Shown here: piece by piece, positions 54,346-62,193 of the stretch | Layout: the number at the start of each line of letters is the position of its first letter | Numbering within the stretch: position 1 is the first letter of the stretch | NCBI RefSeq assembly: GCF_000412675.1 | Contig: NC_021505.1 | Span: 3,280,501 to 3,344,500 of the forward strand | DNA length: 64,000 nucleotides | Direction: 5' to 3' | DNA from: Pseudomonas putida NBRC 14164 | GTDB lineage: Bacteria; Pseudomonadota; Gammaproteobacteria; Pseudomonadales; Pseudomonadaceae | The notes under the pieces: model-generated | Told to the model about the DNA's origin: nothing | What the model saw: only the letters and a program-made list of their open reading frames with translations | Databases searched by the model: none | Translations under genes and position numbers: made by a program

Positions 54346-54932
54346 CTTAACGCCTCCTCGACAAAGTCCAGGCGGTCCTGCCCAAAGAACATTGCCTCAC
54401 CGACAAAGCAGGTCGGCGCGCCAAACACGCCGCGTTCGACTGCCACCTCGGTCGCCTGCTTGAGCGCTGCTTTCACTTCAGGGTCAGCCGCCAGCGCGTG
54501 AAACGCCTGCGGGTCGAACCCTGCCTGGCTCAGTGTTTCGTCCAGAACGGCGCTATCGCTCAGGTTGCAACGCTGCACCCACAGCCCATTGAACAGCACC
54601 GACAGCAACGCCTCCAACCGCTCTGGCGAGCGCAACTGGGTGCCCATCACCCCACGCATCAAGGCCAAGGTATTGACCGGAAACCCCGGCGGCAGCCCGA
54701 ACGGTACCCCGTAGCGCGCGGCAAAGCGTGCCAGGTCGGTGAACATGTAGCGCCCCTTGGCCGGGACCATGGCCGGCGAAGCATTGCCGGTAGCCTGAAA
54801 AACTCCGCCCAGCAGCATGGGCCGGTAATGCAGCGTGGCACCCTGGCGGGCACACAGGCCTGGTAGTTGGGTCCAGGCCAGGTAGCTGGCCGGGCTGCCC
54901 AAGTCAAAAAAGAAATCGACAGTCTTGTGCAT
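54318..54932 (-). CDS. 2-hydroxychromene-2-carboxylate isomerase-like DsbA-fold protein
   Basis: This 204-residue protein has the kappa-GST/DsbA fold of HCCA isomerases. It starts TVDFFFDLGSPASYLAWTQL, with the glutathione-activating serine S14 or nearby. It continues PMLLGGVFQATGNASP and ends GVFGAPTCFVGEAMFFGQDR with the cis-proline motif. Relatives use glutathione to isomerise aromatic-degradation intermediates. No aromatic pathway is near. The SDR gene 29 bases upstream is on the same strand, so the two may act on one substrate. Confidence 0.85.
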   Translation of the reverse strand: MHKTVDFFFDLGSPASYLAWTQLPGLCARQGATLHYRPMLLGGVFQATGNASPAMVPAKGRYMFTDLARFAARYGVPFGLPPGFPVNTLALMRGVMGTQLRSPERLEALLSVLFNGLWVQRCNLSDSAVLDETLSQAGFDPQAFHALAADPEVKAALKQATEVAVERGVFGAPTCFVGEAMFFGQDRLDFVEEALSQRASSFSS

Positions 54933-54961
54933 GGTTACGGTCCTTGCGTGGTGAGAGGGGC

Positions 54962-55693
54962 TTACCAGCGTTCCATCCAGGGGCGCAGGTCCAGTTCGAA
55001 CGTCCAGGCGTCCCGGGGCTGGGCGTGCAGGAACCAGTAGCTGTCGGCAATGTGCGCCGGGGCGAGGATGCCGTCCTGGTCCTTGAGGGCATAGCGCTCG
55101 GGGAAGCTGTCGCGGATGAAGGCGGTGTCGATGGCCCCGTCCACCACCACATGCGCGACATGGATATTCCGTGGCCCCAACTCTCGCGCCATACTCTGGG
55201 CCAGGGCGCGTAAGCCGTGCTTGGCCCCGGCGAAAGCCGCGAAACCTGCCGCACCCCGGGTGCCAGCGGTGGCGCCGGTGAACAGGATGGTGCCGCGCTC
55301 ACGCTGGACCATGCGCCGGGCAACCGCCTGAGCGGTAAGAAAGCCAGCGAAGCAGGCCATTTCCCAGATCTTGAAGTACTTGCGCGGGGTTTCCTCAAGG
55401 ATGCTGCAGGGCACATTGGCGCCGATATTGAAAACAAACGCCTCGATCGGGCCGATATCGCGCTCGATAGTATCGACCAGCGCTGCCACCTCCTCCTCCT
55501 TGCGCGCATCGGAGCCAAAACCATGGGCCTGGCCGCCAGCGGCGCGGATTTCCTCCAGCAGCGGTTGCAGCTTTTCTGCCTGCCGCCGCGTCACGCAGGC
55601 AATGTAGCCCTCCCGGGCAAAGCGCTTGGCAATCTCGCCACCGGTAGCGTCGCCCGCACCGATCACCAGCACTACTTTTTGTTGTTCTGACAT
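54962..55693 (-). CDS. Short-chain dehydrogenase-like protein with F in place of the catalytic Y
   Basis: ATG 55693 follows GGAGGCGGGC, giving 243 residues. The protein has a Rossmann fold with VLVIGAGDATGGEIAKRFAR (about 8-26) and NIGAN at 89-93. The active site, normally YxxxK, reads FAGAK (F154, K158), so the general-acid tyrosine is missing. The stretch GTILFTGATAGTRGAAGFAA leads to it. I recall a subfamily of SDR proteins with this FAxAK form. It may have lost oxidoreductase activity or use another acid. It shares the transcription unit of the isomerase and is divergent from a TetR gene, with a clear palindrome between. Confidence 0.85.
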   Translation of the reverse strand: MSEQQKVVLVIGAGDATGGEIAKRFAREGYIACVTRRQAEKLQPLLEEIRAAGGQAHGFGSDARKEEEVAALVDTIERDIGPIEAFVFNIGANVPCSILEETPRKYFKIWEMACFAGFLTAQAVARRMVQRERGTILFTGATAGTRGAAGFAAFAGAKHGLRALAQSMARELGPRNIHVAHVVVDGAIDTAFIRDSFPERYALKDQDGILAPAHIADSYWFLHAQPRDAWTFELDLRPWMERW

Positions 55694-55715
55694 GCCCGCC
55701 TCCATTAGTGAATGA

Positions 55716-55730
55716 TCGTTTAGTAAACGA
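55716..55730. promoter_or_regulatory. Candidate TetR operator
   Basis: TCGTTTAGTAAACGA is a perfect 15-base palindrome with a central G in the 89-base gap between the SDR gene and the divergent TetR gene. Such symmetry and position are typical for an autoregulating TetR protein controlling both directions. Confidence 0.75.
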
Positions 55731-55782
55731 ACGCTATGTTATGATCCCCGTCATCGTCAAGCCCGCCTGCAGAGGCAAGTGA

Positions 55783-56346
55783 ATGCGTTATTCCAACGAA
55801 CACAAGCAGCAAACCCGCGAACGTTTGCTGAGCAGCAGCGGTGCGCTGGCCAAGCGTGGGGGCTTTTCCAGCACTGGCGTCGCCGGGCTGATGAAGGCAA
55901 TTGGCCTGACCGGCGGCGCCTTTTACAACCACTTCCCTTCCAAGGATGACCTGTTTACCGAGGTGGTACGCCAGGAGCTGCACAACAGCCCGCTGGCCCG
56001 CCTGGCCACTCAAGGCGCCAGCCGCGAGCGCCTGGGCCGCTGCCTGCAGCAGTACCTGAGCCTGGCCCACCTGCACAATGCCGAAAGCGGCTGCCCGCTG
56101 CCGCCGCTGGGTGTGGAAATCGCCCGGGCCGCAGCACCGGTGCGCGAAGAGGCCGAGCACTGGCTGGTCGACCTGCACCAGGCCTGGAGCGCAACGCTGG
56201 AGGATGATCAACTGGCCTGGGTGCTGATCAGCCAGTGCGTAGGTGCATTGATGGTCGGCCGCATGCTGGCCACTGAACATGTGCAGTCGCAAGTGCTGGA
56301 CGCAAGCCGCCAGTTTGTCGAAAAGGCCCTGCATGAAGTGGATTAG
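55783..56346 (+). CDS. TetR-family regulator
   Basis: This 187-residue protein has a TetR DNA-binding domain (QTRERLLSSSGALAKRGGFS, then GGAFYNHFPSKDDLFTEVV, about residues 10-54) and a ligand domain with a LHQAWSATLEDDQLAWVLIS stretch. It resembles the YxaF/LmrA-type branch. It is divergent from the SDR-isomerase unit and separated from it by a palindromic operator candidate. The next gene, for a secreted DUF4157 protein, overlaps it by 14 bases. Confidence 0.92.
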   Translation: MRYSNEHKQQTRERLLSSSGALAKRGGFSSTGVAGLMKAIGLTGGAFYNHFPSKDDLFTEVVRQELHNSPLARLATQGASRERLGRCLQQYLSLAHLHNAESGCPLPPLGVEIARAAAPVREEAEHWLVDLHQAWSATLEDDQLAWVLISQCVGALMVGRMLATEHVQSQVLDASRQFVEKALHEVD

Positions 56347-56926
56347 CCTGCTCCTGGGCCTGACGCTGGCGCTGCCCGCGCTTGCCGAACAAGCCTGCCC
56401 ACCCGGGCAGTATCAAGTGTGCCTGATGGGCTGTTTTTGTGCGCCGATAGACCCTGGTCAAGCGGGCCAGATTCTAAAGGATGTGGAGGTCATGGCCTCA
56501 TCCAGCCTGACGTTCGCCTTGCGCCAGGCCAGGGATGAGGCCACCGCCAGCGGCGTCGAGCCGATCCCGCTGCATATCCGTGCGCAACTCGAACCCTGGT
56601 ACGACTTTGCCGTGCTCGATGCGGCGCGCTTCCGGGTGGGTGACGAACAGCAAATGAGCGCGGCCAACGCGCTGCTGCAGAACCCCGACGTGAACGCCGT
56701 GACGCTGATCGACACGATCATCTTCCGCCGGGCCGGCGATGCCGAGGACAATGTGGCCCTGTGGGCGCACGAGCTCAAGCATGTACAGCAGTATCAGGAG
56801 CTGGGTGTGGAGGAATTTGCCCGACGCTATACGCGCAACTATGACGATCTGGAGGGGCCGGCCTACAAGATCGAGGCCGAAGTCGGCAAGGCGCTGCGCG
56901 AACGCGCTTCGGGGCAGGCCCGCTGA
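56333..56926 (+). CDS. Secreted DUF4157-like protein with HExxH-like motif
   Basis: ATG 56333 gives 197 residues with a clean signal peptide (ISLLLGLTLALPALA, cleavage at about residue 18). A CPPGQYQVCLMGCFCAP cysteine-rich part follows. The WAHELKHVQQYQELG motif near residues 142-156 has HELKH, which matches the zinc-protease HExxH pattern and is typical of DUF4157. The downstream YDDLEGPAYKIEAEVGKAL offers a possible third ligand E. It is probably a periplasmic metal-binding protein or peptidase. It is translationally coupled to the TetR gene. Confidence 0.75.
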   Translation: MKWISLLLGLTLALPALAEQACPPGQYQVCLMGCFCAPIDPGQAGQILKDVEVMASSSLTFALRQARDEATASGVEPIPLHIRAQLEPWYDFAVLDAARFRVGDEQQMSAANALLQNPDVNAVTLIDTIIFRRAGDAEDNVALWAHELKHVQQYQELGVEEFARRYTRNYDDLEGPAYKIEAEVGKALRERASGQAR

Positions 56927-56946
56927 TATCAGTTACTACGCGATCT

Positions 56947-57058
56947 CTGGAGCGGCCTTGTGTCGCGATGGGCTGCAAAGCAGCCCCCATTTCAGTATCG
57001 CTGCGGATATCGCCGGGGCTGCCTTGCAGCCCATCGCGACACAAGGCCACTCCTACAG
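56947..57058. repeat. Inverted pair of the second REP-like family
   Basis: GGAGCGGCCTTGTGTCGCGA on the left faces TCGCGACACAAGGCCACTCC on the right, with GGGCTGCAAAGCAGCCC and a related inner stem between. It matches the pair at 49002-49120 in core and layout. Confidence 0.83.
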
Positions 57059-57074
57059 GGGACCGCGCATGCGC

Positions 57075-58067
57075 TCAGGACGCCGCCGAAGCCTCTTCAG
57101 CGTCCTGCTCACGGCTGGCATAACGCTGCGCCAGCACCGCGCAGACCATCAGCTGGATCTGGTGGAACAGCATCAGCGGCAGGATCATCGCGCCAATACC
57201 GCTGCCCACGAACAACACCTGGGCCATGGGCACGCCCGTAGCCAGGCTCTTCTTGGAGCCGGCAAACAAAATGGTGATGCGGTCCTCAAGGTCGAAGCCC
57301 AATGCCTTGCCAAGCACGCGGGTGCCAAACAGCACCACCGCCAGCAGGATCCCGCACACGACGAACAACCCGGCCAGGTGCTGCGGCGATACCGTGTGCC
57401 ACAAGCCCGTGACCACGGCTTCGCTGAAGGCGGTATACACCACCAGCAGGATCGAACCCTGGTCCACCACCTTGAGCCAGCGCGCATTGCGCTTGACCCA
57501 GGCGCCGATCCAGCGCCGCGCAATCTGCCCGGCAACGAACGGTACCAGCAGTTGCAGGGTGATCTTCAGCACGGCATCCAGGCCAGAACCGGTGTCACCA
57601 CTGGCGCCCAGCAACATCATCACCAGCAAGGGGGTCAGGAAGATGCCCAGCAGGCTGGATGCCGCCGCGCTGCAAATGGCTGCTGGCACGTTACCGCGGG
57701 CCAGCGAGGTGAAGGCGATGGCCGACTGCACCGTGGCCGGCAAGGCGCACAGGTAGAGCACGCCCAGGTACAACTCGTTACCCACCAGCGGCACGAACAG
57801 CGGCTTGAACGCCAGGCCAAGCAGCGGGAACATCACGAATGTGCAAGAGAACACCAGCAGGTGCAGGCGCCAGTGCCCGGCGCCGGCAATGATCGCCTCA
57901 CGCGACAGCTTGGCGCCATGCAGGAAGAACAGCAGGCCGATGGCCAGGTTGGTCAGCCAGCCGAAATACACCGCACCGTCGCCCGAGCAAGGCAGCACGG
58001 TGGCGATCAGGACCACCCCGAGCAAGGCCAGGGTGAAATTATCGAATAACATGCGCAAATACTTCAT
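57075..58067 (-). CDS. Bile acid:sodium symporter-family transporter
   Basis: The start ATG 58067 is internal to a longer open frame; it begins KYLRMLFDNFTLALLGVVLI, the normal start of the SBF-like (YfeH/PF13593) group. The 330-residue protein has about ten membrane helices, including LAIGLLFFLHGAKLSREAII near residues 45-64 and SAAIAFTSLARGN-type unwound segments. Substrates in bacteria are mostly unknown organic anions. A paired-repeat element follows its stop. Confidence 0.87.
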   Translation of the reverse strand: MKYLRMLFDNFTLALLGVVLIATVLPCSGDGAVYFGWLTNLAIGLLFFLHGAKLSREAIIAGAGHWRLHLLVFSCTFVMFPLLGLAFKPLFVPLVGNELYLGVLYLCALPATVQSAIAFTSLARGNVPAAICSAAASSLLGIFLTPLLVMMLLGASGDTGSGLDAVLKITLQLLVPFVAGQIARRWIGAWVKRNARWLKVVDQGSILLVVYTAFSEAVVTGLWHTVSPQHLAGLFVVCGILLAVVLFGTRVLGKALGFDLEDRITILFAGSKKSLATGVPMAQVLFVGSGIGAMILPLMLFHQIQLMVCAVLAQRYASREQDAEEASAAS

Positions 58068-58186
58068 CACAGTGTCCGTCTTGTCATTGTGCAAGGGCAG
58101 ACGATAAGGTCTACGGCTTTTCGCCGCTAACGCCGGAACCCCCATCGGTATCGCTCAACGGACACGTTCCGCAAAAGGACCCGCTC

Positions 58187-59329
58187 ATGCCCCTCTCCCG
58201 CCCGGCCGCGCTAGCGGCTGTCATCGCACTGGTTCTGGGCCACACCGGCGCCCAGGCCGACGACCAGTTGCAAGCCAAGGTCGACCAGATCATCCGCCCG
58301 TTGATGCAGGAGCAAGGTATCAGCGGGATGGCCGTGGCGATCTACGCCCGCGACCATGCGCACTATTTCAGCTATGGCGTGGCCAGCAAGGCCGACAATG
58401 TGCCCGTCAGCCGAGACACGCTGTTCGAGATCGGGTCGCTGAGCAAGACCTACACCGCCACCTTGGCCGCGCTGGCCAGCGCCGAGGGCAAGCTGGACCT
58501 TGACGCCCCGGCCAAGCGCTACCATCCGGCACTGGCGGGGGCGCCCATCGGTGATGCGACGGTGCTGGAACTGGGCGCCTACAGTGCCGACTGCCTGCCC
58601 TTGCAGTTCCCCGATGCGGTGCAGACACCGCAGCAAGTCGTCGATTTCTTCCGCCACTGGCAACCCCATGCCGAACCCGGCACCCAGCGCTGCTATTCGA
58701 ACCCCAGCCTTGGCCTGTTCGGTGACCTGGCCGCCCGCGCGCAGCATCAACCGTTTTCTACACTGATGACCGAGGGCCTGCTGGCTAAAATGGGCCTGAA
58801 AAACACCTACCTGCACGTCCCGGCCAGTGCTCAGGGGCTTTATGCCCAAGGTTACGACGCCGCCGACAAACCGGTGCGCGTCGGCCCCGGCCCGTACGCC
58901 GACGAGGCCTACGGCATCAAGACCAGCGCCAGCGACCTGCTGCAGTACGTGCGGCTGCACATGCAGCCGCAGGGCCTGCCACCGGCACTTGCAAAAGCAA
59001 CCGCCATTACCGGGCAGGGCTACTTCCAGGTCGGCAGCATGACCCAGGGCCTGGGCTGGGAACGTTATCCCTACCCGGTCACGCTGGGTACCCTGGTAGA
59101 CGGCAACAGCGCGCGGATGATCCGTGAACCGCATGCGACCACGCGCTTGCAACCGGCCCTGCCGCCGCTGCCAGCGGCCTGGTACAACAAGACCGGTGCA
59201 ACCAACGGTTTCGGTGCATACGCCGCTTTTGTGCCCAGTGAAAAGCTGGCAGTGGTGTTGCTGGCGAATCGAAATTACCCGAACGAAGAGCGGGTTCGCG
59301 CAGCCTTCAAGATACTGTCCGGGCTGTAG
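58187..59329 (+). CDS. ampC: Class C beta-lactamase
   Basis: This 380-residue protein has a signal peptide (AAVIALVLGHTGAQA, cleavage near residue 24). The active-site residues are in order: S84-x-x-K87 in GSLSKTYT, Y170-S-N172, and K335-T-G337 in WYNKTGATNGFG. The Omega-loop region GLGWERYPYPV is normal. It hydrolyses cephalosporins in the periplasm. Two cysteines near the active site are unusual: C136 in SADCLPLQ and C169 directly before Y170. No ampR gene is divergent from it; the neighbour is a symporter gene, so inducible control may be absent or may act from elsewhere. Confidence 0.95.
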   Translation: MPLSRPAALAAVIALVLGHTGAQADDQLQAKVDQIIRPLMQEQGISGMAVAIYARDHAHYFSYGVASKADNVPVSRDTLFEIGSLSKTYTATLAALASAEGKLDLDAPAKRYHPALAGAPIGDATVLELGAYSADCLPLQFPDAVQTPQQVVDFFRHWQPHAEPGTQRCYSNPSLGLFGDLAARAQHQPFSTLMTEGLLAKMGLKNTYLHVPASAQGLYAQGYDAADKPVRVGPGPYADEAYGIKTSASDLLQYVRLHMQPQGLPPALAKATAITGQGYFQVGSMTQGLGWERYPYPVTLGTLVDGNSARMIREPHATTRLQPALPPLPAAWYNKTGATNGFGAYAAFVPSEKLAVVLLANRNYPNEERVRAAFKILSGL

Positions 59330-59629
59330 TACGAGCAGCGATTGTCGAACAAAACGACAGAAATGTAGTGGGTAAAAAAATTCACTACAAAACCATTGAC
59401 GCCGCTCATCGCCCTTGTGCATGATGAAGCCGTCTCCCTGATCGGGAGCGGTGGCAAGGGTGTTCCAGACGGCTTGCGCGGTAACGCAGGCCGTCCGTGG
59501 AGAGGGAACTGTCCAAAAGGCAGCGTGAGAAAGCCCCTGTTGCGATGCTGCTGTAGCAGCGTTGGTAGTGCGCTACACCGTGTTAGCGCCAACTGTGAAA
59601 ATCACCTACGAATGGGTAATGGGGGCTTT
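59330..59629 (+). promoter_or_regulatory. Promoter and structured leader upstream of a small conserved gene
   Basis: This 300-base stretch has no gene. Two inverted repeats come first: TGTCG/CGACA (59343-59359) and TGTAGTG/CACTACA (59364-59389). A sigma-70-type promoter follows, TTGACG (59396-59401), 18 bases, CATGAT (59420-59425). After the expected start near 59432 the RNA would be about 200 bases before the next ATG. It would hold several stems, for example GACGGCTTGCG with CGCAGGCCGTC (59468-59495) and GCTGCTGTAGCAGC. It could be a regulatory leader or a small RNA. No known riboswitch family was recognised. Confidence 0.55.
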
Positions 59630-59962
59630 ATGATGAACTTGAACAACAATCCGACTATCGATCAACTGGCGCAGCTGTTCGCCGTACGCAAGGACAGCCT
59701 TGACGATCACTTGCTGTGGGTCAGCCAAACCGGTGAGGTGCGGCTCGACCGCCTGCCACCGAACACGATCGAAGATGAATTTGAAGAGCACCTGCCCAGC
59801 ATGCGTGCCCGCTTCAAGGTCTACCGCCGTGGCCAAGGCTACGTCGGCAAGAAGGCCGCCGCCGACACCGAGTTCGTTGGCCGCGTCCTGCAGACCCTGC
59901 AACAAGAATGGCCAGCCGCCCGTGAGCGGCAGGCAGTCAAGGTGATCGAACCGCTCAACTGA
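59630..59962 (+). CDS. Small conserved pseudomonad protein of unknown function
   Basis: The start is ATG 59630 (or the next codon, 59633) after GGGGGCTTT; the product is 110 residues. The sequence has NNPTIDQLAQLFAVRKDSLD, a LWVSQTGEVRLDRLP hairpin-like part and a YRRGQGYVGKKAAADTEFVG stretch near residues 67-86. The charged end resembles a DNA- or RNA-contact segment. No family is recognised with certainty. It has the long structured leader described upstream and a strong terminator after it, so it is probably transcribed alone. Confidence 0.7.
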   Translation: MMNLNNNPTIDQLAQLFAVRKDSLDDHLLWVSQTGEVRLDRLPPNTIEDEFEEHLPSMRARFKVYRRGQGYVGKKAAADTEFVGRVLQTLQQEWPAARERQAVKVIEPLN

Positions 59963-59980
59963 GGGTTCTCACCCTTAACC

Positions 59981-60010
59981 AAGCCCGGCCCACATAGGCC
60001 GGGCTTTTTC
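59981..60010 (+). terminator. Rho-independent terminator
   Basis: AGCCCGGCC and GGCCGGGCT form a 9-base stem around CACATA, followed by TTTTT. It ends the small gene 19 bases upstream. Confidence 0.92.
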
Positions 60011-60320
60011 ATGCCTGGCGCCGCTGGCGGCGGCTTTGCGGCAATGGCAAGGCCCCGGTAGCCATCGCACGGGCACGGTCCACACCCCATACCAGGGCGC
60101 GGGTCATGGTCTCCCCTGGCCGCGCAGGGTAGTACTCCTCCAGCAATGCCCGCCCATCCCCGGCATACAACCCCAAAAACAGCTGAGTCGCCCCCAGACG
60201 TGACAACCGCACCTGCACATCCAGCGTGGTGCCGTCACTGAGGACTTCGTCGTGGCTGCGGCTGTGCAACTGGGCGTCGGCCCACTGCCAATAAGTCTGT
60301 TCCCTGACGCGCATGAGCAT
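60009..60320 (-). CDS. Small conserved protein of unknown function
   Basis: This 103-residue protein starts at ATG 60320 behind GGAGGATTG. It has WQWADAQLHSRSHDEVLSDG, then LDVQVRLSRLGATQLFLGLY, and a PARPGETMTRALVWGVDRAR segment, with a very basic end (RRQRRQA). Its pattern of two beta-hairpins and a helix suggests a small soluble domain. I recognise similar proteins only in pseudomonads. No known role. Confidence 0.6.
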   Translation of the reverse strand: MLMRVREQTYWQWADAQLHSRSHDEVLSDGTTLDVQVRLSRLGATQLFLGLYAGDGRALLEEYYPARPGETMTRALVWGVDRARAMATGALPLPQSRRQRRQA

Positions 60321-60424
60321 TCAATCCTCCGTTGCTGGAATGCCCCGACAGAAAACCACAACCTCACCCAGCCGGCGAGCGCAACCCGGCAATGCCATGA
60401 GGCGGATCAATAAAGCGCAATAAA

Positions 60425-60446
60425 AACCCCGCCATTGGGCGGGGTT
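60425..60446 (-). terminator. Rho-independent terminator
   Basis: AACCCCGCC and GGCGGGGTT form a 9-base stem around ATTG, and a T-run follows on the minus strand. It ends the small gene at 60463-60651. Confidence 0.88.
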
Positions 60447-60462
60447 ATGTGCTGGGGCGGGA

Positions 60463-60651
60463 TCACTTCTTCAGCGGAACCCGCGGCATGAAGCGGCCTT
60501 TTTTACTGCGCTGCAAATGTGCAGGCTGGAGCTGTTCGGAATCATCCAGCGTCATGTGGGCGAACCCCAGGCGGAAGGCCGCCTGGCCGCAACGCACTTG
60601 GCTGTTGATCGGGAACGCATCGTTCAGGTCTTCGAAAAAGGATTCGCTCAT
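60463..60651 (-). CDS. Small conserved protein of unknown function
   Basis: This 62-residue protein has SESFFEDLNDAFPINSQVRC, then the GFAHMTLDDSEQLQPAHL stretch, and a basic end (KKGRFMPRVPLKK). It has its own terminator, which supports a real gene. No domain is recognised. It lies in a run of small genes and diverges in strand from none, so context gives no function. Confidence 0.6.
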   Translation of the reverse strand: MSESFFEDLNDAFPINSQVRCGQAAFRLGFAHMTLDDSEQLQPAHLQRSKKGRFMPRVPLKK

Positions 60652-60789
60652 GCCCTGTCTCCCTCCAGTGGCAGTCGCGCCGGCAACCAGAAGAGTCGCC
60701 CAGAAAACGCGGCCTGTGAAAAAGAGACTAGCTGGTCATTTGCGGACCGCCCGGACAAGGGCCTTGCAGCCGACCAGTGGCAAACTGCT

Positions 60790-61110
60790 CTACTTCAGGC
60801 GCACCGCCGTGCCGGTGGCAAATACCACCACCATGCCACCCTGCACTGACGGCATGCTGATCTCGAAATCCACACCCACTACCGCGTCGGCGCGCAACTG
60901 CAGTGCCCGCGCCTTGAGTTCTTCGGTGGCCTGCTCGCGTGCTTCACGCAGGGCGCTTTCCAAGGTTTGCGAGCGGCCGCCAAAAAAGTCGCGAAAACGC
61001 GCAAAGAAATCGCGTACGAAATTGATGCCCTGCACCGATTCGGAGCTGACCACGCCCAGGTATTCGGCAATCGGGCGCCCTTCGAGCTGGCTGGTGGTGG
61101 AAATGATCAT
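60790..61110 (-). CDS. YbjQ/DUF74-family protein
   Basis: This 106-residue protein is a full-length member of the YbjQ (heavy-metal-binding-like) family. It starts IISTTSQLEGRPIAEYLGVV and has the central ALREAREQATEELKARALQL helix and the end VVGVDFEISMPSVQGGMVVV. Members form pentamers; their role is not established despite the name. It precedes no obvious partner, and an EamA exporter gene lies 69 bases upstream on the same strand. Confidence 0.88.
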   Translation of the reverse strand: MIISTTSQLEGRPIAEYLGVVSSESVQGINFVRDFFARFRDFFGGRSQTLESALREAREQATEELKARALQLRADAVVGVDFEISMPSVQGGMVVVFATGTAVRLK

Positions 61111-61179
61111 GAAAGCGCTCCGTAGGCCTGGATAAAGAGGCCGATTCTAACAGAGCGCCGAGCAGCCTATTTGCGCGGT

Positions 61180-62064
61180 TTACGCGCTGACTGCCCGCAA
61201 CCTTTGCCCGATACGCGCGCCGAACACGTTCACCAGCAACCCCACCATCACCAGCAAGGCGCCCCAGCCCTGGATGGCGGTCAGGCGTTCGCCCAGCAAC
61301 AGCGCCGACGAACTCAAGCCAATCACGGGTACCAGCAGCGAGAACGGTGCCACCTTGCCGGCCGGGTGGCGCGACAGCAGCTTGCTCCACAGGCTGTAGC
61401 CGAGCATGGTGGCGACAAAGGCCAGGTACACCAGGGCCAGCACCGAGCTCCAGCTGATGTTGGCCAGTGCATGGCCGATCCGCTCCGGCCCTTCCAGCCA
61501 CCAGGACAACGCCAGGAACGGCAGTGGCGGTATCAGCCCGCCCCAGATCACCAACGCCACCAGGTCAACCGAGCCAAAACGCCGGGTGATGATGTTGCCC
61601 ATGCCCCACATGGCACCAGCGCACAAGGTCAGTAGCAGTGCCAGCAGGGGCACATGGCCGCCATCTTCGCTGCCAATCAACGCCAGGCCGCTGGCCGCTA
61701 CCAGCAGCCCCAGCACACTGGCCACGCGCAGCCGTTCACCGAGAAACAGCGCGGCAAAACCCAGGGTAAAGAATGCCTGAGACTGCAGGATCAACGAGGC
61801 CAGCCCAGGCGGCATGCCGCTGTACATGGCCTGGAACAGGAAGGCAAACTGACCCAGCGAAATCGTCGCGCCGTAGGCGATCAACCAGCGCCAGGGCAGT
61901 TTCGGCCGCTTGACCAGCAAGATTGCCGGAAACGCCACCAACAAGAAGCGCAGCGCCCCCAGCAACATCGGCGGCAAGCCATCGAGGCCTACCTTGATGA
62001 CCACGAAGTTGACTCCCCAGGCGACGATCACCACCAGGGCGATGAGCAGGTCCTTAAGCGGCAT
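61180..62064 (-). CDS. EamA-family exporter (RhtA/YdcZ type)
   Basis: ATG 62064 follows AGGAAGGACGCTGCA and gives 294 residues with ten hydrophobic helices in two EamA repeats. The first starts KDLLIALVVIVAWGVNFVVI; the second has LCAGAMWGMGNIITRRFGSV near residue 150. Members export amino acids or other metabolites across the inner membrane. The substrate cannot be told from context. Confidence 0.88.
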   Translation of the reverse strand: MPLKDLLIALVVIVAWGVNFVVIKVGLDGLPPMLLGALRFLLVAFPAILLVKRPKLPWRWLIAYGATISLGQFAFLFQAMYSGMPPGLASLILQSQAFFTLGFAALFLGERLRVASVLGLLVAASGLALIGSEDGGHVPLLALLLTLCAGAMWGMGNIITRRFGSVDLVALVIWGGLIPPLPFLALSWWLEGPERIGHALANISWSSVLALVYLAFVATMLGYSLWSKLLSRHPAGKVAPFSLLVPVIGLSSSALLLGERLTAIQGWGALLVMVGLLVNVFGARIGQRLRAVSA

Positions 62065-62193
62065 TGCAGCGTCCTTCCTCAAGCTTTATATACATATTTC
62101 GTTACAGCATAAGACGATTCCCTCAAATGGGACCATTACAGTTGCGGCCAAGGGTTGCGCAACAGTGACTGTTCCTGGCCGCCTGGACGGCGC

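Noticed and set aside
58068..58186. An ampR gene or its start divergent from ampC
   Set aside because: The gap is only 119 bases, and the neighbour is clearly a symporter gene.
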